29,262 nucleotides of DNA, taken from the NCBI GenBank assembly GCA_020634565.1, contig JACKBN010000026.1, positions 1-29,262 of the forward strand. Reading direction: 5' to 3'. This DNA comes from Ardenticatenaceae bacterium. GTDB lineage: Bacteria > Chloroflexota > Anaerolineae > Promineifilales > Promineifilaceae. The position numbers and the translations under genes were made by a program. Positions 14,695 through 24,400 of the stretch are shown in pieces; the first letter of the stretch is position 1, and every line of letters starts with the position of its first letter. The notes under the pieces are model-generated. The model did no database searches. It was not told the origin of the DNA and saw nothing but the letters and a program-made list of their open reading frames with translations.

Positions 14695-17091
14695 TTATTG
14701 GATTTGCACAGTAAAGTTTTCGCCTTGCCAGCGATCCGCTTCCAGCCAGCGAAACGTGAACACAATTTCTGTCCCTGCTCCCAGTTTTTCTGTTGGCAGA
14801 TCAACAATATGCAAGCCAAGCCCGGTATCGCGCGTATGGGTTTCCTGGGTGGTTTGCCAATTGTCATTGCTCCAATGGATAACGGCCGTTTCCATCAACT
14901 CCAGCCGCAAAATTTGCCCCACAGGCATGGTGCGGCACTTGTGATTAAACCGCCAGATCGCATGAGGTGACTTTGTGTGCTGCTCCACATACCGCTTAAC
15001 CGTTTGCGGCGGCCTGTCAAACAGTACGCCGTCGGCCAGAGAGCGGCACAGCTTCACGTATTCCGCATGTGCCCACACCAACGGCATGGCGGAACCCGCC
15101 GGTTGGCCAAAAAACAGTTCCTTTTCCGGGATATCCGCCGCGTCCCAAATTTGCTCGGGTAAAAAGCCGCCCTTGTTGGCAAAAGCCGTCATTGCCGCCA
15201 GCATCTTCTGCGCATCTTCCGGGCGACCGGCAGCCAATTCATAATGCCCCCGTTCGCCAGTGAGCAAGGGCCAGGCTCGGCCAATGCCCGTCCCATCAAA
15301 CGGTTCGCCATCTTCATGCTCGCCGTACCCGTCGTCGTTATAGCGGTGCCAGATGGGGCCAACGGCCGTTTCCGTTTTTAGCTGGACATCAATCATTTTC
15401 ACCGTGTTAACAATGCGCGGATCATCGGCGGCGCGCAAACCAAAACGCACCAGCGCCAGCGCGTCCGGGCTGATGATATTTTGGGCCGGAGCCACACTTT
15501 GCCCCGGCGGCCGATTTTTGATGGGCACAAATCCGTCTGCAGGTGACGCCGCATCGGCCGTTTCTGGTGGGGCAATGCGCACGTAGTAGCCAGCCACCCC
15601 CATTTCCTGGGCCAGTTGCGTGCCCGTCACATACGTCCAGCGCTCGATGTTGGCGTTCCAGGCGTCGGCCGTTTCGCGCAAAAATTGGGCGATGGCTGCG
15701 TTGTCTTGCGCCTCGGCCAGCTCAGCCGCCACCAGCAATGCGGCAATTTCCACCGCCAGGGTAAAAGGCGAATAGCCAGGGTCCTCTTCCCAGCGATCCT
15801 GCTGGCTGACCGGCCCATTTTGCACCAAAAATTGGGCAGCACGGCGCACCATCGGCCAATAGCGTGCCCGGTCAGCATCGGTGATGGCCCCGGCCCGCAG
15901 CGCCATATCGACCAGCAAAATGGGGAACGCGGTTTCGTCCATTTGCAGGCCACCCCAATAGGGCGAGCCATCCAGCCACATATTTTGCGGCCAATGGCCA
16001 TCCGCTTCTTGGGTGATTTGCAGGAATTGGAGGATGCGGCGGGCGTCTTCCAGGGCTCCGGCGGCCAGCAGCCCACCAGCGGTTTCCACCAGATCACGCG
16101 GCCAGACAAGATGGTAGCCGCCCAAATCGTCATCCCCCTTGGCAAAGCCCCAGGGGATAGACAGGCTGGCGATGCAGCCGCCGGGGAATCGCTTGCCAGC
16201 GTGGGTGCGCATAACGGCCGTACTGATGCGATACAAGCCATCTTCACCCGCAACCGCCGCCCCGACAGCCGGCAGCCCATTTTGCCACGCCTGCCATTCA
16301 GCGACGGTGGTCTGGCGTGCCAGATCGAAACCATCCAGCAGCGCCGCGTGGGCGCGATGTCCCGCTTCCTCTGGCGTCAGGCCAAACCCCAATGCCAGAT
16401 CAAAACGGCCGTTTCCCGCCGCCAGATCAATTTCGCCAGTGAGGGCCACATTGCCCTTTTCCGCGCGCTCATAAGCCCAGGTCATCTCGTTGTGTTGGCT
16501 TAAATCCTGCCAGCCATCAGAGGTGCCCACAAAGCCAGCCGACCGCTTGAGCCAGGGCGCGGTACAGGCGAGGGCCAAGGCCAGCCCGTCCCGCTGGGCA
16601 AACAGCATGGGCACGCCTTTGTAGGTGCCCACCCAGGCCGTGTTGCCCGCACCTCGGTTGCCCAGGTGCGGGGCCAGCAGCACGTACAGATGATAATCGG
16701 CCAGGCTGCCCTGATCGGGCGTAAATTGGGTGCGCTGCCAGACCACATCCCGCTGCGGATCGGCCACAATTTCTTTGCGGATGGTGTAACGGCCGTTCTG
16801 GCACGTGTTGGTTAGCTGATAGGCAGGCACGGCAGGAGCCAGATACGCCACCTCATGCTGGCAATGCCGCTTTTCTTCCGAGAAAAACGCCTCGCCATCG
16901 GTCACAATCAGACCCATGTCGCGCACGCAGGCGCTGTCCAGGCGCGGGTAATAAATTTCGTTGAAGATGCCGTGGCTGAGGGTAAACCAGACGCGGCTGC
17001 CCGCATTAAACGCCGTGCCCACACCACTTTTGGCGCTGGAGGTCCAGCGTGGCGGAATGCCGGGGCCGCCTGGAGCAAATTTATCTGTCAT
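14695..17091 (-). CDS. GH15 glucoamylase/glucodextranase
   Basis: A 798-aa exo-acting alpha-glucosidase that releases glucose from chain ends of starch, glycogen or similar glucans. Residues 1-270 match the N-terminal beta-sandwich of bacterial GH15 enzymes (PGGPGIPPRWTSSAKSGVG, then LSHGIFNEIYYPR). The (alpha/alpha)6 barrel begins near 280, with PWGFAKGDDDLGGYHLVWPRD at 313-333, RWEEDPGYSPFTLA near 433-446 holding the expected catalytic acid, and WPLLTGERGHYELA near 607-620 holding the expected catalytic base (Glu613). A C-terminal beta domain (about 670-798) follows. There is no signal peptide, so it acts in the cytoplasm, perhaps on glycogen. ATG 17091 is used; a TTG lies at 17094. It follows the gene at 17135 by 43 bases. 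Confidence 0.9.
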   Translation of the reverse strand: MTDKFAPGGPGIPPRWTSSAKSGVGTAFNAGSRVWFTLSHGIFNEIYYPRLDSACVRDMGLIVTDGEAFFSEEKRHCQHEVAYLAPAVPAYQLTNTCQNGRYTIRKEIVADPQRDVVWQRTQFTPDQGSLADYHLYVLLAPHLGNRGAGNTAWVGTYKGVPMLFAQRDGLALALACTAPWLKRSAGFVGTSDGWQDLSQHNEMTWAYERAEKGNVALTGEIDLAAGNGRFDLALGFGLTPEEAGHRAHAALLDGFDLARQTTVAEWQAWQNGLPAVGAAVAGEDGLYRISTAVMRTHAGKRFPGGCIASLSIPWGFAKGDDDLGGYHLVWPRDLVETAGGLLAAGALEDARRILQFLQITQEADGHWPQNMWLDGSPYWGGLQMDETAFPILLVDMALRAGAITDADRARYWPMVRRAAQFLVQNGPVSQQDRWEEDPGYSPFTLAVEIAALLVAAELAEAQDNAAIAQFLRETADAWNANIERWTYVTGTQLAQEMGVAGYYVRIAPPETADAASPADGFVPIKNRPPGQSVAPAQNIISPDALALVRFGLRAADDPRIVNTVKMIDVQLKTETAVGPIWHRYNDDGYGEHEDGEPFDGTGIGRAWPLLTGERGHYELAAGRPEDAQKMLAAMTAFANKGGFLPEQIWDAADIPEKELFFGQPAGSAMPLVWAHAEYVKLCRSLADGVLFDRPPQTVKRYVEQHTKSPHAIWRFNHKCRTMPVGQILRLELMETAVIHWSNDNWQTTQETHTRDTGLGLHIVDLPTEKLGAGTEIVFTFRWLEADRWQGENFTVQIQ

Positions 17092-17134
17092 CAACTTTCT
17101 TACGGTGACTCGGAGAATGAAATGAGCATCGCCG

Positions 17135-17809
17135 CTACAAATCGGCTAACACAGGCATGGGTTGAGGCCATTGGTCATTTGCTTGCAGCCAGGCCTTCTC
17201 CTGCTTCAGGCTGTGAAGCAGCGCTTGCTGCAAGGAACTGTAGTGCAGCTCCGATTTGTGCTCATACTGGTCTAAAAGATTTTGCAGCGTGGCCACAAAC
17301 AAACGATAGGGGTGAACCTTCGTCAGGTGATGCCAAAACGCTTCTTCCCCCATGCCCCAAGACGCCTGGAGCCGCCCCCAAACCGCTTCAACTTCTGAAG
17401 CCATCTGGTCGGCGGCGGTGGTTTTTTGTGAGGTTAATTCCAGCACCGGGGCCGATGAGCGCAGCGAGTACACCTTTTCGCCGGGCGCTTCATCATGCGC
17501 TTCCAGCGAACCGCCAAAAACAAAAAATTTGGCCTCTTCCCCTTTGCTTGAATGGATGGTAATAAGGCCGGGGCAAACCACCCGCGACATCGGAAATGGC
17601 GTGGTGGCTTTAAACGTTGTCCAATGTGCCTTACCGTCCCAATCTAACAACCGCAGGTGAATAGTTTCCGGGTTAAACGCAACATCCCCCGTAGGTGGCT
17701 CGCGCCGCATGAGAATGAGCAGCCCCGTGTGGCCGAGACAATTCTCATGACGGGGCGGCAGTTTGTAATACCCGAGGGTTTCCAATTTAGTTAACAACGG
17801 TGTGTTCAT
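17135..17809 (-). CDS. Unknown conserved-looking protein
   Basis: A 224-aa soluble protein, with AGGAG about 15 bases before ATG 17809. The first half is strand-rich (HTGLLILMRREPPTGD, FNPETIHLRLLDWDG, SRVVCPGLITIHSSKG, AKFFVFGG) and the second half is helical (ASEVEAVWGRLQASWG, HPYRLFVATLQNLLDQYE). No catalytic motif or transmembrane segment is visible. It shares a transcript with the glucoamylase. I do not recognise the family; a role in carbohydrate metabolism would be guesswork. Confidence 0.7.
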   Translation of the reverse strand: MNTPLLTKLETLGYYKLPPRHENCLGHTGLLILMRREPPTGDVAFNPETIHLRLLDWDGKAHWTTFKATTPFPMSRVVCPGLITIHSSKGEEAKFFVFGGSLEAHDEAPGEKVYSLRSSAPVLELTSQKTTAADQMASEVEAVWGRLQASWGMGEEAFWHHLTKVHPYRLFVATLQNLLDQYEHKSELHYSSLQQALLHSLKQEKAWLQANDQWPQPMPVLADL

Positions 17810-18113
17810 GCTGTGGTTTGTCTCCTTAACACAAATTAGAAGCTGGCGATTGGGCTACCCGAAACCATTCGTGAAAAGCAGCGAGATAGACTTTATCAGC
17901 CAACATTGAATAGCTTAGGGCGAAACGGCCGTTTCCACATCGGCGCAAAGTTAAAGCTGGCACAACGCAACCTACGTCAAAAGACGTATTGTATGGCGCG
18001 ACAAGGGGGAGGATTTAGAAGGGAGAGGATTTAGAAGGGGTCGGCAGCAAACGCGGCTGTTGCTAATTTTGACAGCCGCGTTTGCCTTCTGGTTTGCGTG
18101 GGAGGTGAACGGG
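17810..18113. other. Noncoding gap with strong hairpin and tandem repeat
   Basis: A 14-bp perfect inverted repeat (18047-18060 with 18072-18085, GCAAACGCGGCTGT) with an 11-base loop lies 28 bases after the stop of the SH3 lipoprotein gene and probably ends that transcript, though no T-run follows. Next to it are two copies of GAGGATTTAGAAGGG (18009-18023 and 18025-18039). An ACGGCCGT site is at 17925. Confidence 0.65.
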
Positions 18114-19406
18114 TTAAGGCATGACGGTCGGCAAGCTGCTGCAAGATTGCCCGTTAAAGTTGACCGCAGCCGAAGTGATCCAGCCGATTTCACCGCCGTG
18201 GCTGTCGGCCAGAGTGCCGTCGCTCAGGTCAACCTGGTACCAATCCTGGTCGGTTTTGCCGGTGATGGCGGTGTATTCACCAGCGGGGAGGGTGGCGATA
18301 GTTACGGCCGTATCGTCCGGTTGTTCATACACAGGCGTATCGGCCATCGCCATCTCATAGCAGGCAGTAGGCGAAATGGACGGGTATTCCGTCAGCACGG
18401 CACAACCGCCAGATTGCGTGACATCGCTGTCGGGCGCCACCCAGCGCAGGCGGAAGATGCCCACGTTGGCCGCCTGCGCCACACCGGGATCAAACCCCAG
18501 CCAACCATTAGCCGTTTGGCCCATCATAACGGCCGTTTCGCCAGCCGCCAGCGTGCCAAACTCGCCCGAAGCCGTGTCTGGGCGGTTGTAAAGGGTGACA
18601 TCACTGTTGGCCACAACGGTGCAGGCAGCCTCCTCCGTCACTGCGGGTGTGGGGGTCACTTCAACCATCGCCATCTGGGAATAGAACTGGGCCGCAAATG
18701 CCTCAATGTTGCTTTGTTCAGTGTCGCTGGCAGCCGCATCGCCGTGGCCGTTAAAGCTGAGGGTAATGCTCATGGCATCGGCTACAGCGTTGTCTGATTG
18801 TTCGTAATCGAACGGCTGGCGTGTGTTTAGCCAATCATAAAGCTGCTGACGCGGTTCGGGATTAAGCAACTGCTGGGCCACTTCGGTGTAGGGCATGCCT
18901 TCGCAGCTGTAAGCGGTCATCATACCGGTAACGTCGATGATGAGCTCGTTGCAAAAACCAGCGATGCCGCCCTCACGCATCCAGGTGACGGCCACCTCGG
19001 CGGCCAATTCGCTGCCATCTGCGTTGGTGCGATAGGCGTACTGCTGCCCAGCCACACGCATCGTAACCAGATAGCCATCAACCACATGCTGGGCGCACAT
19101 CATGCCGGGTGCTTCAATGCCCAGGCAGGAATCGGGCCAACTTTGCGGTTCAAGATTGTCGAAGGAAACGGCCGTTTTATCAACGCCTAAAGTTTGGGCC
19201 AAAGCTTGGGCGGCGTTTTGTGCCGCGATATTGTTGGCCGGGGCAAGTATGTCGATGGGAATCGGTGTTGTGGCCGGTGTGGTTGCTGGGGCAGCAACCG
19301 TTGCCGTAGCCGTGGGAGCGGCCGTTGTGGCGCTGCAAGCGGCCAATAGCCCGGCCAGCAGCAAAAATCCAGCGAGCATTCGTCTCAAATAATGATTTGT
19401 TTTCAT
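18114..19406 (-). CDS. Lipoprotein with two bacterial SH3-like domains
   Basis: A 430-aa protein. GAGG nine bases upstream favours ATG 19406. Residues 8-24 form a lipoprotein signal (LAGFLLLAGLLAAC) with Cys24 as the lipid anchor, followed by an Ala/Thr/Pro linker. The first domain (about 60-250) is unrecognised. Two SH3-like domains follow: about 270-340 (VTLYNRPDTASGEFGTLAAG, then NGWLGF) and about 350-420 (TPVYEQPDDTAVTIATLPAG, then DWYQVDL, GEIGWI). Each has the NxRxxPs-like strand and the WY/WL motif of cell-wall-binding SH3b. It should sit outside the membrane. The task is unknown; a role in surface binding is likely. Confidence 0.8.
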   Translation of the reverse strand: MKTNHYLRRMLAGFLLLAGLLAACSATTAAPTATATVAAPATTPATTPIPIDILAPANNIAAQNAAQALAQTLGVDKTAVSFDNLEPQSWPDSCLGIEAPGMMCAQHVVDGYLVTMRVAGQQYAYRTNADGSELAAEVAVTWMREGGIAGFCNELIIDVTGMMTAYSCEGMPYTEVAQQLLNPEPRQQLYDWLNTRQPFDYEQSDNAVADAMSITLSFNGHGDAAASDTEQSNIEAFAAQFYSQMAMVEVTPTPAVTEEAACTVVANSDVTLYNRPDTASGEFGTLAAGETAVMMGQTANGWLGFDPGVAQAANVGIFRLRWVAPDSDVTQSGGCAVLTEYPSISPTACYEMAMADTPVYEQPDDTAVTIATLPAGEYTAITGKTDQDWYQVDLSDGTLADSHGGEIGWITSAAVNFNGQSCSSLPTVMP

Positions 19407-19462
19407 TTTATTTTTCCTCTTTCGTAATTTCAAAGTTGGGGGGCAAAGTCTGGCATCGTTTT

Positions 19463-20305
19463 TTATGCTGTATCCATGACAAACAGCGGCAAAGGGCTGT
19501 TGCGCAGCACCTCATTCAACGAACTGCCAGCTAACCAATCGTGCAGCGCATTGTTCCGCTGATTTCCCATGAGAATCAGATCGATATTTCGCGCTCGACT
19601 GGTTGTTAAAATGGCAACGGCCGTATCCTCTGAGCGTCGGATAAGCTCAACATTAGATAAACCGCTGGCGGCAATCTGCGCTTCTATGTTTTGTGAGGCT
19701 GTCTCATTTTCGGCCGCTATCAGAACCCACAGCTGCGCCTCCCAGAGACGCTGAAAACGGCTGGCCCAGGCCAGCATTTCGTCGGACAGGCGCTCGTCGC
19801 AAGCCAGCAATAGCCGCTGGATGGGCCGCATTTCTTCACCGCCAATGAGCAATGAAGTCGGCATGGCATGGGTTATGGCGCGAAAGTGATGGCCTAAATT
19901 ATGCGGGTGGGCATAGCCATGACGCCCCAAGGCCAACAGGCGGGCTTGTTGTGCCTGATTGATGATTAAATCTGGCAGGCCGCCAAACATCAGATTGGCG
20001 TCAACAGCTACATGCTCGGTCTGGCCCTGTTCTTCTAACCAACGCAGCGCAGCGTCTCCCTTTTTTCTGAGCAAGTCGGCCCGCTCATCCGAGGTGAGCA
20101 CATTGCCAGGATGGTAGCCCAGCTCTTTTTCCAAATTGGCATCTGGCTCTACGACGAGCCGTTCATCCACCACAAACAGGCCGCGAACGGACCAACATGC
20201 CTGTCGGGCAATTTGGACAGCGAGAGCCGCCGCTACCTGCGACGGACGCGACCCATCGAGGGCTATCAACATTGCGTTCTCGTTCTGGGTGTCTTCTGTC
20301 ATCAT
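19463..20305 (-). CDS. Universal stress protein, two Usp domains
   Basis: A 280-aa cytoplasmic protein with AGGT six bases before ATG 20305. Domain 1 (about 10-155) has MLIALDGSRPSQVAAALA at its start and ARLLALGRHGYAH later. Domain 2 (about 160-280) has IQRLLLACDERLSDEMLAWA, IDLILMGNQRNN and AGSSLNEVLRNSPLPLFV. The ATP-binding motif of domain 2 (G-x2-G-x9-G-S/T) has Arg where the second Gly should be, so nucleotide binding is uncertain. Such proteins help survival under starvation or respiratory stress. It is separated from the 29-aa gene by 106 bases. Confidence 0.85.
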   Translation of the reverse strand: MMTEDTQNENAMLIALDGSRPSQVAAALAVQIARQACWSVRGLFVVDERLVVEPDANLEKELGYHPGNVLTSDERADLLRKKGDAALRWLEEQGQTEHVAVDANLMFGGLPDLIINQAQQARLLALGRHGYAHPHNLGHHFRAITHAMPTSLLIGGEEMRPIQRLLLACDERLSDEMLAWASRFQRLWEAQLWVLIAAENETASQNIEAQIAASGLSNVELIRRSEDTAVAILTTSRARNIDLILMGNQRNNALHDWLAGSSLNEVLRNSPLPLFVMDTA

Positions 20306-20410
20306 TTCTACCTGTGTGCCACTTAGTTCATCTTTTTCCAGCCGATTTCTCCCCCTGTTTACTGTAACGAGCAACTATAAGATGTTTGAAAGAAGGTGTG
20401 AGAACGGCCG

Positions 20411-20500
20411 TTATCGGATAAACAACCGCAAAATGGGCAGTCCCACCATCAAAACCAGCAAAAAGATGATAAAAAGCGTGTAGAGTCGCTTGTGTTTCAT
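20411..20500 (-). CDS. 29-aa single-pass membrane microprotein
   Basis: ATG 20500 has a strong AGGAGA eight bases upstream. The frame gives a basic N-terminus (MKHKR), a hydrophobic helix of about 18 residues (LFIIFLLVLMVGLPILRL) and a short basic end, then TAA at 20411-20413. This is the layout of real small membrane proteins such as those attached to oxidases or transporters. The stop lies inside an ACGGCCGT-flanked site. A chance frame is the alternative; the ribosome binding site and the charge pattern argue against it. Confidence 0.6.
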   Translation of the reverse strand: MKHKRLYTLFIIFLLVLMVGLPILRLFIR

Positions 20501-20589
20501 GATGTAGAATCTCCTAATTTCCGTGATGTTTTTGGGCCAACTTGCCTACTGTTGCTCTTTTTTACCCACCTGGGTCGTCGTCAATTGAG

Positions 20590-21141
20590 TTACGGAACGG
20601 CCGTTCCCACCTGTTGTTCGGCCGCCAGCCCCAGCGGATTGCGCGACAGGTAATCTTCAACCCACAGCAGGTTATCGCCCGCCCGGCGCGTGATGTTGAG
20701 CAAGGTCTTCATCGTGGAAACTTCTTCCAGCTGCTCCGTCACAAACCAGCGCAGGAAGTCCTGAGCAATGTGATCTTTTTCCTCGATGGCCAAATCCATC
20801 AGCGCGTTGATCTGCCCGGTGACGCGCATCTCGTTTTGCAGGGCCAGGTTTACGGCCGTTTCTGCCGATTCAAACGTAGCTTCTGGCTTTTGCACTGCGG
20901 GGATTTCTATCGCGCCACTGGCATCTACCAGGTAGTGCAGAAACTTCATGGCGTGCATATTTTCATCGTCTGCCTGCTGGTAAAAGAAGGTGGCCAATTG
21001 CGGCAAATCTTCAGTGTCGAAGTAGGCGGCAATGTTGAGATATTGCAGCTTCGCCTGAAACTCGCTGCCGATTTGCTGGTTAATCGCATTATTCAGTTCC
21101 TTGCTAATCAAGGATACGTTGACATCATTTTTTGTTGACAT
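20590..21141 (-). CDS. Ferritin
   Basis: A 183-aa non-haem ferritin of usual length; GGAGG before ATG 21141 decides the start. It stores iron by oxidising Fe(II) at a di-iron site inside a 24-subunit shell. Visible ligands are Glu27 (GSEFQAKLQYL), Tyr34, and the ExxH pair Glu60/His63 (ADDENMHAMKFL). A further Glu in ALQNEMRV and the helix IEEKDHIAQDFLRWFVTEQLEE complete the site. Iron storage close to haem-containing oxidase genes fits a shared need for iron control. It stands alone, with a terminator-rich gap upstream. Confidence 0.9.
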   Translation of the reverse strand: MSTKNDVNVSLISKELNNAINQQIGSEFQAKLQYLNIAAYFDTEDLPQLATFFYQQADDENMHAMKFLHYLVDASGAIEIPAVQKPEATFESAETAVNLALQNEMRVTGQINALMDLAIEEKDHIAQDFLRWFVTEQLEEVSTMKTLLNITRRAGDNLLWVEDYLSRNPLGLAAEQQVGTAVP

Positions 21142-21180
21142 GGATACCTCCGATAAATCTATTTTTTTCAAGACTTACGT

Positions 21181-21437
21181 AGATTGGGCCAATTTTGGTC
21201 AAACGAAATCTGTGGACGCTATCAACAAATTGGCCCAATCTTTTAGAAAATTGCGTAAATCCTATGCCTGTACTGTACGCGGTCTGACATGTAAGCAAAT
21301 CGGTGAAATGGTCTGTTTCGCCGTACGCAAAAAGACCACTTGTGAGCGGTCTTTTTACGTCAAATGTCTTAGTTTTAGATTGGACCATTTTTCTTTTGTC
21401 AGCGTTTGGCTCGCGAGCCAGCAAAATGGTCCAATCT
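21181..21437. repeat. Two related 15-bp inverted repeats upstream of ferritin
   Basis: AGATTGGGCCAATTT (21181-21195) is perfectly inverted at 21227-21241. AGATTGGACCATTTT (21377-21391) is perfectly inverted at 21423-21437, and its loop holds a 14-bp palindrome TGGCTCGCGAGCCA (21407-21420). Both follow AGATTGGRCCAWTTT. They could be operators, a small inverted-repeat element, or RNA hairpins. Confidence 0.8.
21329..21356 (-). terminator. Terminator after the oxidase operon
   Basis: AAAAAGACC (21329-21337) pairs with GGTCTTTTT (21348-21356). It works in both directions and here ends the transcript running leftwards from 21459. Confidence 0.7.
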
Positions 21438-21458
21438 TGAAAGGTGAGCTAGATCATG

Positions 21459-24400
21459 TTAGTCACCAACTGAGGCTTGCGGCGTGGGCAGAACGGCCGT
21501 TGCCACTGGCCGCGTATCCACCTGAATCGTCTTCAAGTAGCCCCAGAACATGATGGCAATGCCGACGCTCATGGCGATGTACAGATATTGCTGATGGCCA
21601 AACCGGGTCAGGCTGCCACCAGCGGCGACGGTCAACGCGCCGCCCGCAATCAGCAGCAGGCCAATCATGCGCGACCGCATCATCCGCTTGCGCCAGAACA
21701 CCCAGGCGGACCACAACGCGCCGCCCACCAGCACCAGCGTGCCGACGCTATTCACGGCAATGGTAATGACTGTCAGCGCGGTCGGCTTTTCCAGCGCATG
21801 CCAACCATCCACAGCCAGCGCGGCCATATCCACCGGCGACTGGCTCACGATGCCAACGGCCACCCCTGAAACCAGCAGCATAATCCACAGCCCCACATTT
21901 TGCAGCCGTGGCGACCGGATCACCACCAGCCAGGTGCCCAAACCGAGCCAGCCTACCACCAACGACGCCCCAAACACGTAATAAAGCTTGGCCAGGAAGG
22001 GTGACCAGCCAGCCACATCGCCCCACACCTGGCTGCCCGCCGCAATGGCAAACATGGCAAAGGCGAGGGTCCAGGCAGCTTCCTGCGGCCGTATTTTTTG
22101 GCGCATCCGGTTGAGCATCAGCAAAGCCATCGCCCCGCTGATGAGCGCCGAGCTGAGCGGCAGCAGATTGAGCCAGCCAGACGAACTGCTCGCGGCAACG
22201 ACCGGTTCAGCAACCACGGTCGCCTCTGGCGAGGCAACCAACGGGGGCAGCGCAGCAACGGTCGGGTCTACGCGGAAGTAGTAATATTCGCGCCCGGCAA
22301 ACATGCCGCCCGTGGGAATGTCCAGCATGTAATTGCCCGCGGCCAGCGGTTCCGTAGGCGATAGCTCCATCTGCCGCTGAAATTCCGTTTCCTGTGCCTG
22401 GAGGGTCATCGGCTCAATGAGGTCTTCATCGACCAGCCGGTACAAGAAATAGCGCTGCGGTTGATCCAATCCTTTTTGGCTGATAGTCACATTTTGCAGC
22501 TGCGCGGGATTGATCGCCGGTGATTCGACCGGAAACTCATCTACCGGGAAGCTCCAAGGGAACAGCTTCAAGACACCCGATTCGCTGCCGTCGCTGAGGG
22601 CCAGGTAAGCACCGTCGGCGCGGCCGGGCAGGTCTTCCATGAGCTTATGCTCCGGCAGGCCGGTCGGAATGCCGCTCAGCAGCGGCGCCAGGGGAATGCT
22701 AAATAAAGCCACCATTATGATGCCAATGCCAACGGCCGTTCCTTTGGGAACGCGCAGCTTTGGTTTGGCATCGGCGGGCTTGGTGCGGGGATAGCGGCGA
22801 TGCAGGTGAATGGCCAGCGCCGTGCTGCTCAGCAGGGCAGAAACCGGCAGCCAGACCAACAGCACAGGCCAGCCCCACTGGGAAAGCACCGTGTCGGTAA
22901 ACGGGGAAAAGAGCATCGGCAGCAGCGCCCAGGAGATGGCGGGGCCCGCCAGCAGCAGCGCTACAGCGGGCAATGCCTGCCCGGCATAGAGCCAGCCCAA
23001 ACCGGGCCAGCCAAACAAGCCACCCACAAATTCCATGCCCAATACGCTCAGGCGGGGCATCCGCTTCAGCCGTTCCGGCATCGGGCCAGCGTAGCGGATG
23101 GGCATCTGGCGCATCTCGCTAGACATTTCGGCCCGATAAGCAGCAGTGACGCGGTAAACGGCCGTACCAAACGAAGCAAAACCGATGAACAGGGGAACGG
23201 CCGTTATCAGCAGCAAGGTCGGCGCCACCCAGCCCAACTTGGCCGCTGCCGCCACGCTGTCCAACCCCTGGTTCATCCAATAAAACCGAATCAAACCAGT
23301 CGTAAGCGTGACAACGTAATAAGCCGCAATGCCGCTAGCAATGCCCAGCAAACTACGCCGCCGCAGGCGCTGATCAGCCGCCTGCCCGACCAGCTCTGGC
23401 AGCAAAAGATAAACCACACCGATCAAGGCCAGCAGCACCCCACCGATCATGTTGAGCTGAGCATGAATGTTCGGCACTTCTTCAGGTGTGGTGAGGATGT
23501 GGGCCGTTGCGGGGATGACTTGCAGCAGCCCCTGGAACGTACCGATTACCAGCGCCAGGCTGGAAACCAACCAGAAACTGGCGGGCGTGGCTTCTTTAAT
23601 TTGCTGCCCCAGCGTGCGTAAACTCAGCTGCCGCCACAGCGTCACAAAATAGACCCAGAAACCGGCCAACATTAGCGAACCGGCCACAGCCAAAATCAGG
23701 CGCAAGTTGGCTCCGAAAAAGATGGACAGGGCCGGTGACTGGATACCACCGTATCCATTCACCTGGCCACCCAAAACCAGCCCTAGCAACAAAAATGCCA
23801 GATAAAAAACCAGCGACCCCGGCACCAACGTCCAGAAAAGGCGGTTGGCCATCTTTTGATTGGTTTGACGGTTGGCCAGGCGGGGGCCAAAGTAGATCAG
23901 GAAACCCGCCAGGGAAACCATCATGCCGGTAACCAGGTTCACATGTGCATGGCTAATTGGATCAACATATTGGCCAAATTTGCCGGCGTAATGAATCCAG
24001 TCTGCATTGGCGGGCAAAACCTGCATGACTCCCTGAACCGTGCCCACAAACAGTGCTCCGGCCGAGACAACGGCAAATTTGGTCAGATAGCCAAACGACT
24101 TTTGCTTTACATAACGACCCGCCCAGGCGGTTAAGAAGACGTTGAGCACATAGGTCCAGTAACCCACCCCCATGATGCTGGAAGTGATGCGCGTGGGCAC
24201 ACGGTGCCAGGCACCTACAAGCTCTTTAGCAGCCATGTAATCCATGCCGTGCCGGACCATATTGCCTTCCACCAGCCCCAGCACCAGCCAGGAAAGGTAA
24301 AAGCCAAACACGCCAATGAGCGTAAACCAGAACGAGGCGCCAGCCAGCGCCGTGCTGTACAACGGCCGATTTACAAACCGAGGCAGCGCATACCAGGTGA

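Noticed and set aside
15616..16503. Long + strand frame opposite the glucoamylase
   Set aside because: Antisense shadow of a conserved GH15 gene; no binding site and no fold.
16855..17562. 235-codon + strand frame
   Set aside because: Antisense to two genes with better evidence.
22800..23621. 273-codon + strand frame opposite the giant membrane protein
   Set aside because: Gln/Arg-rich shadow of hydrophobic codons; no supporting features.
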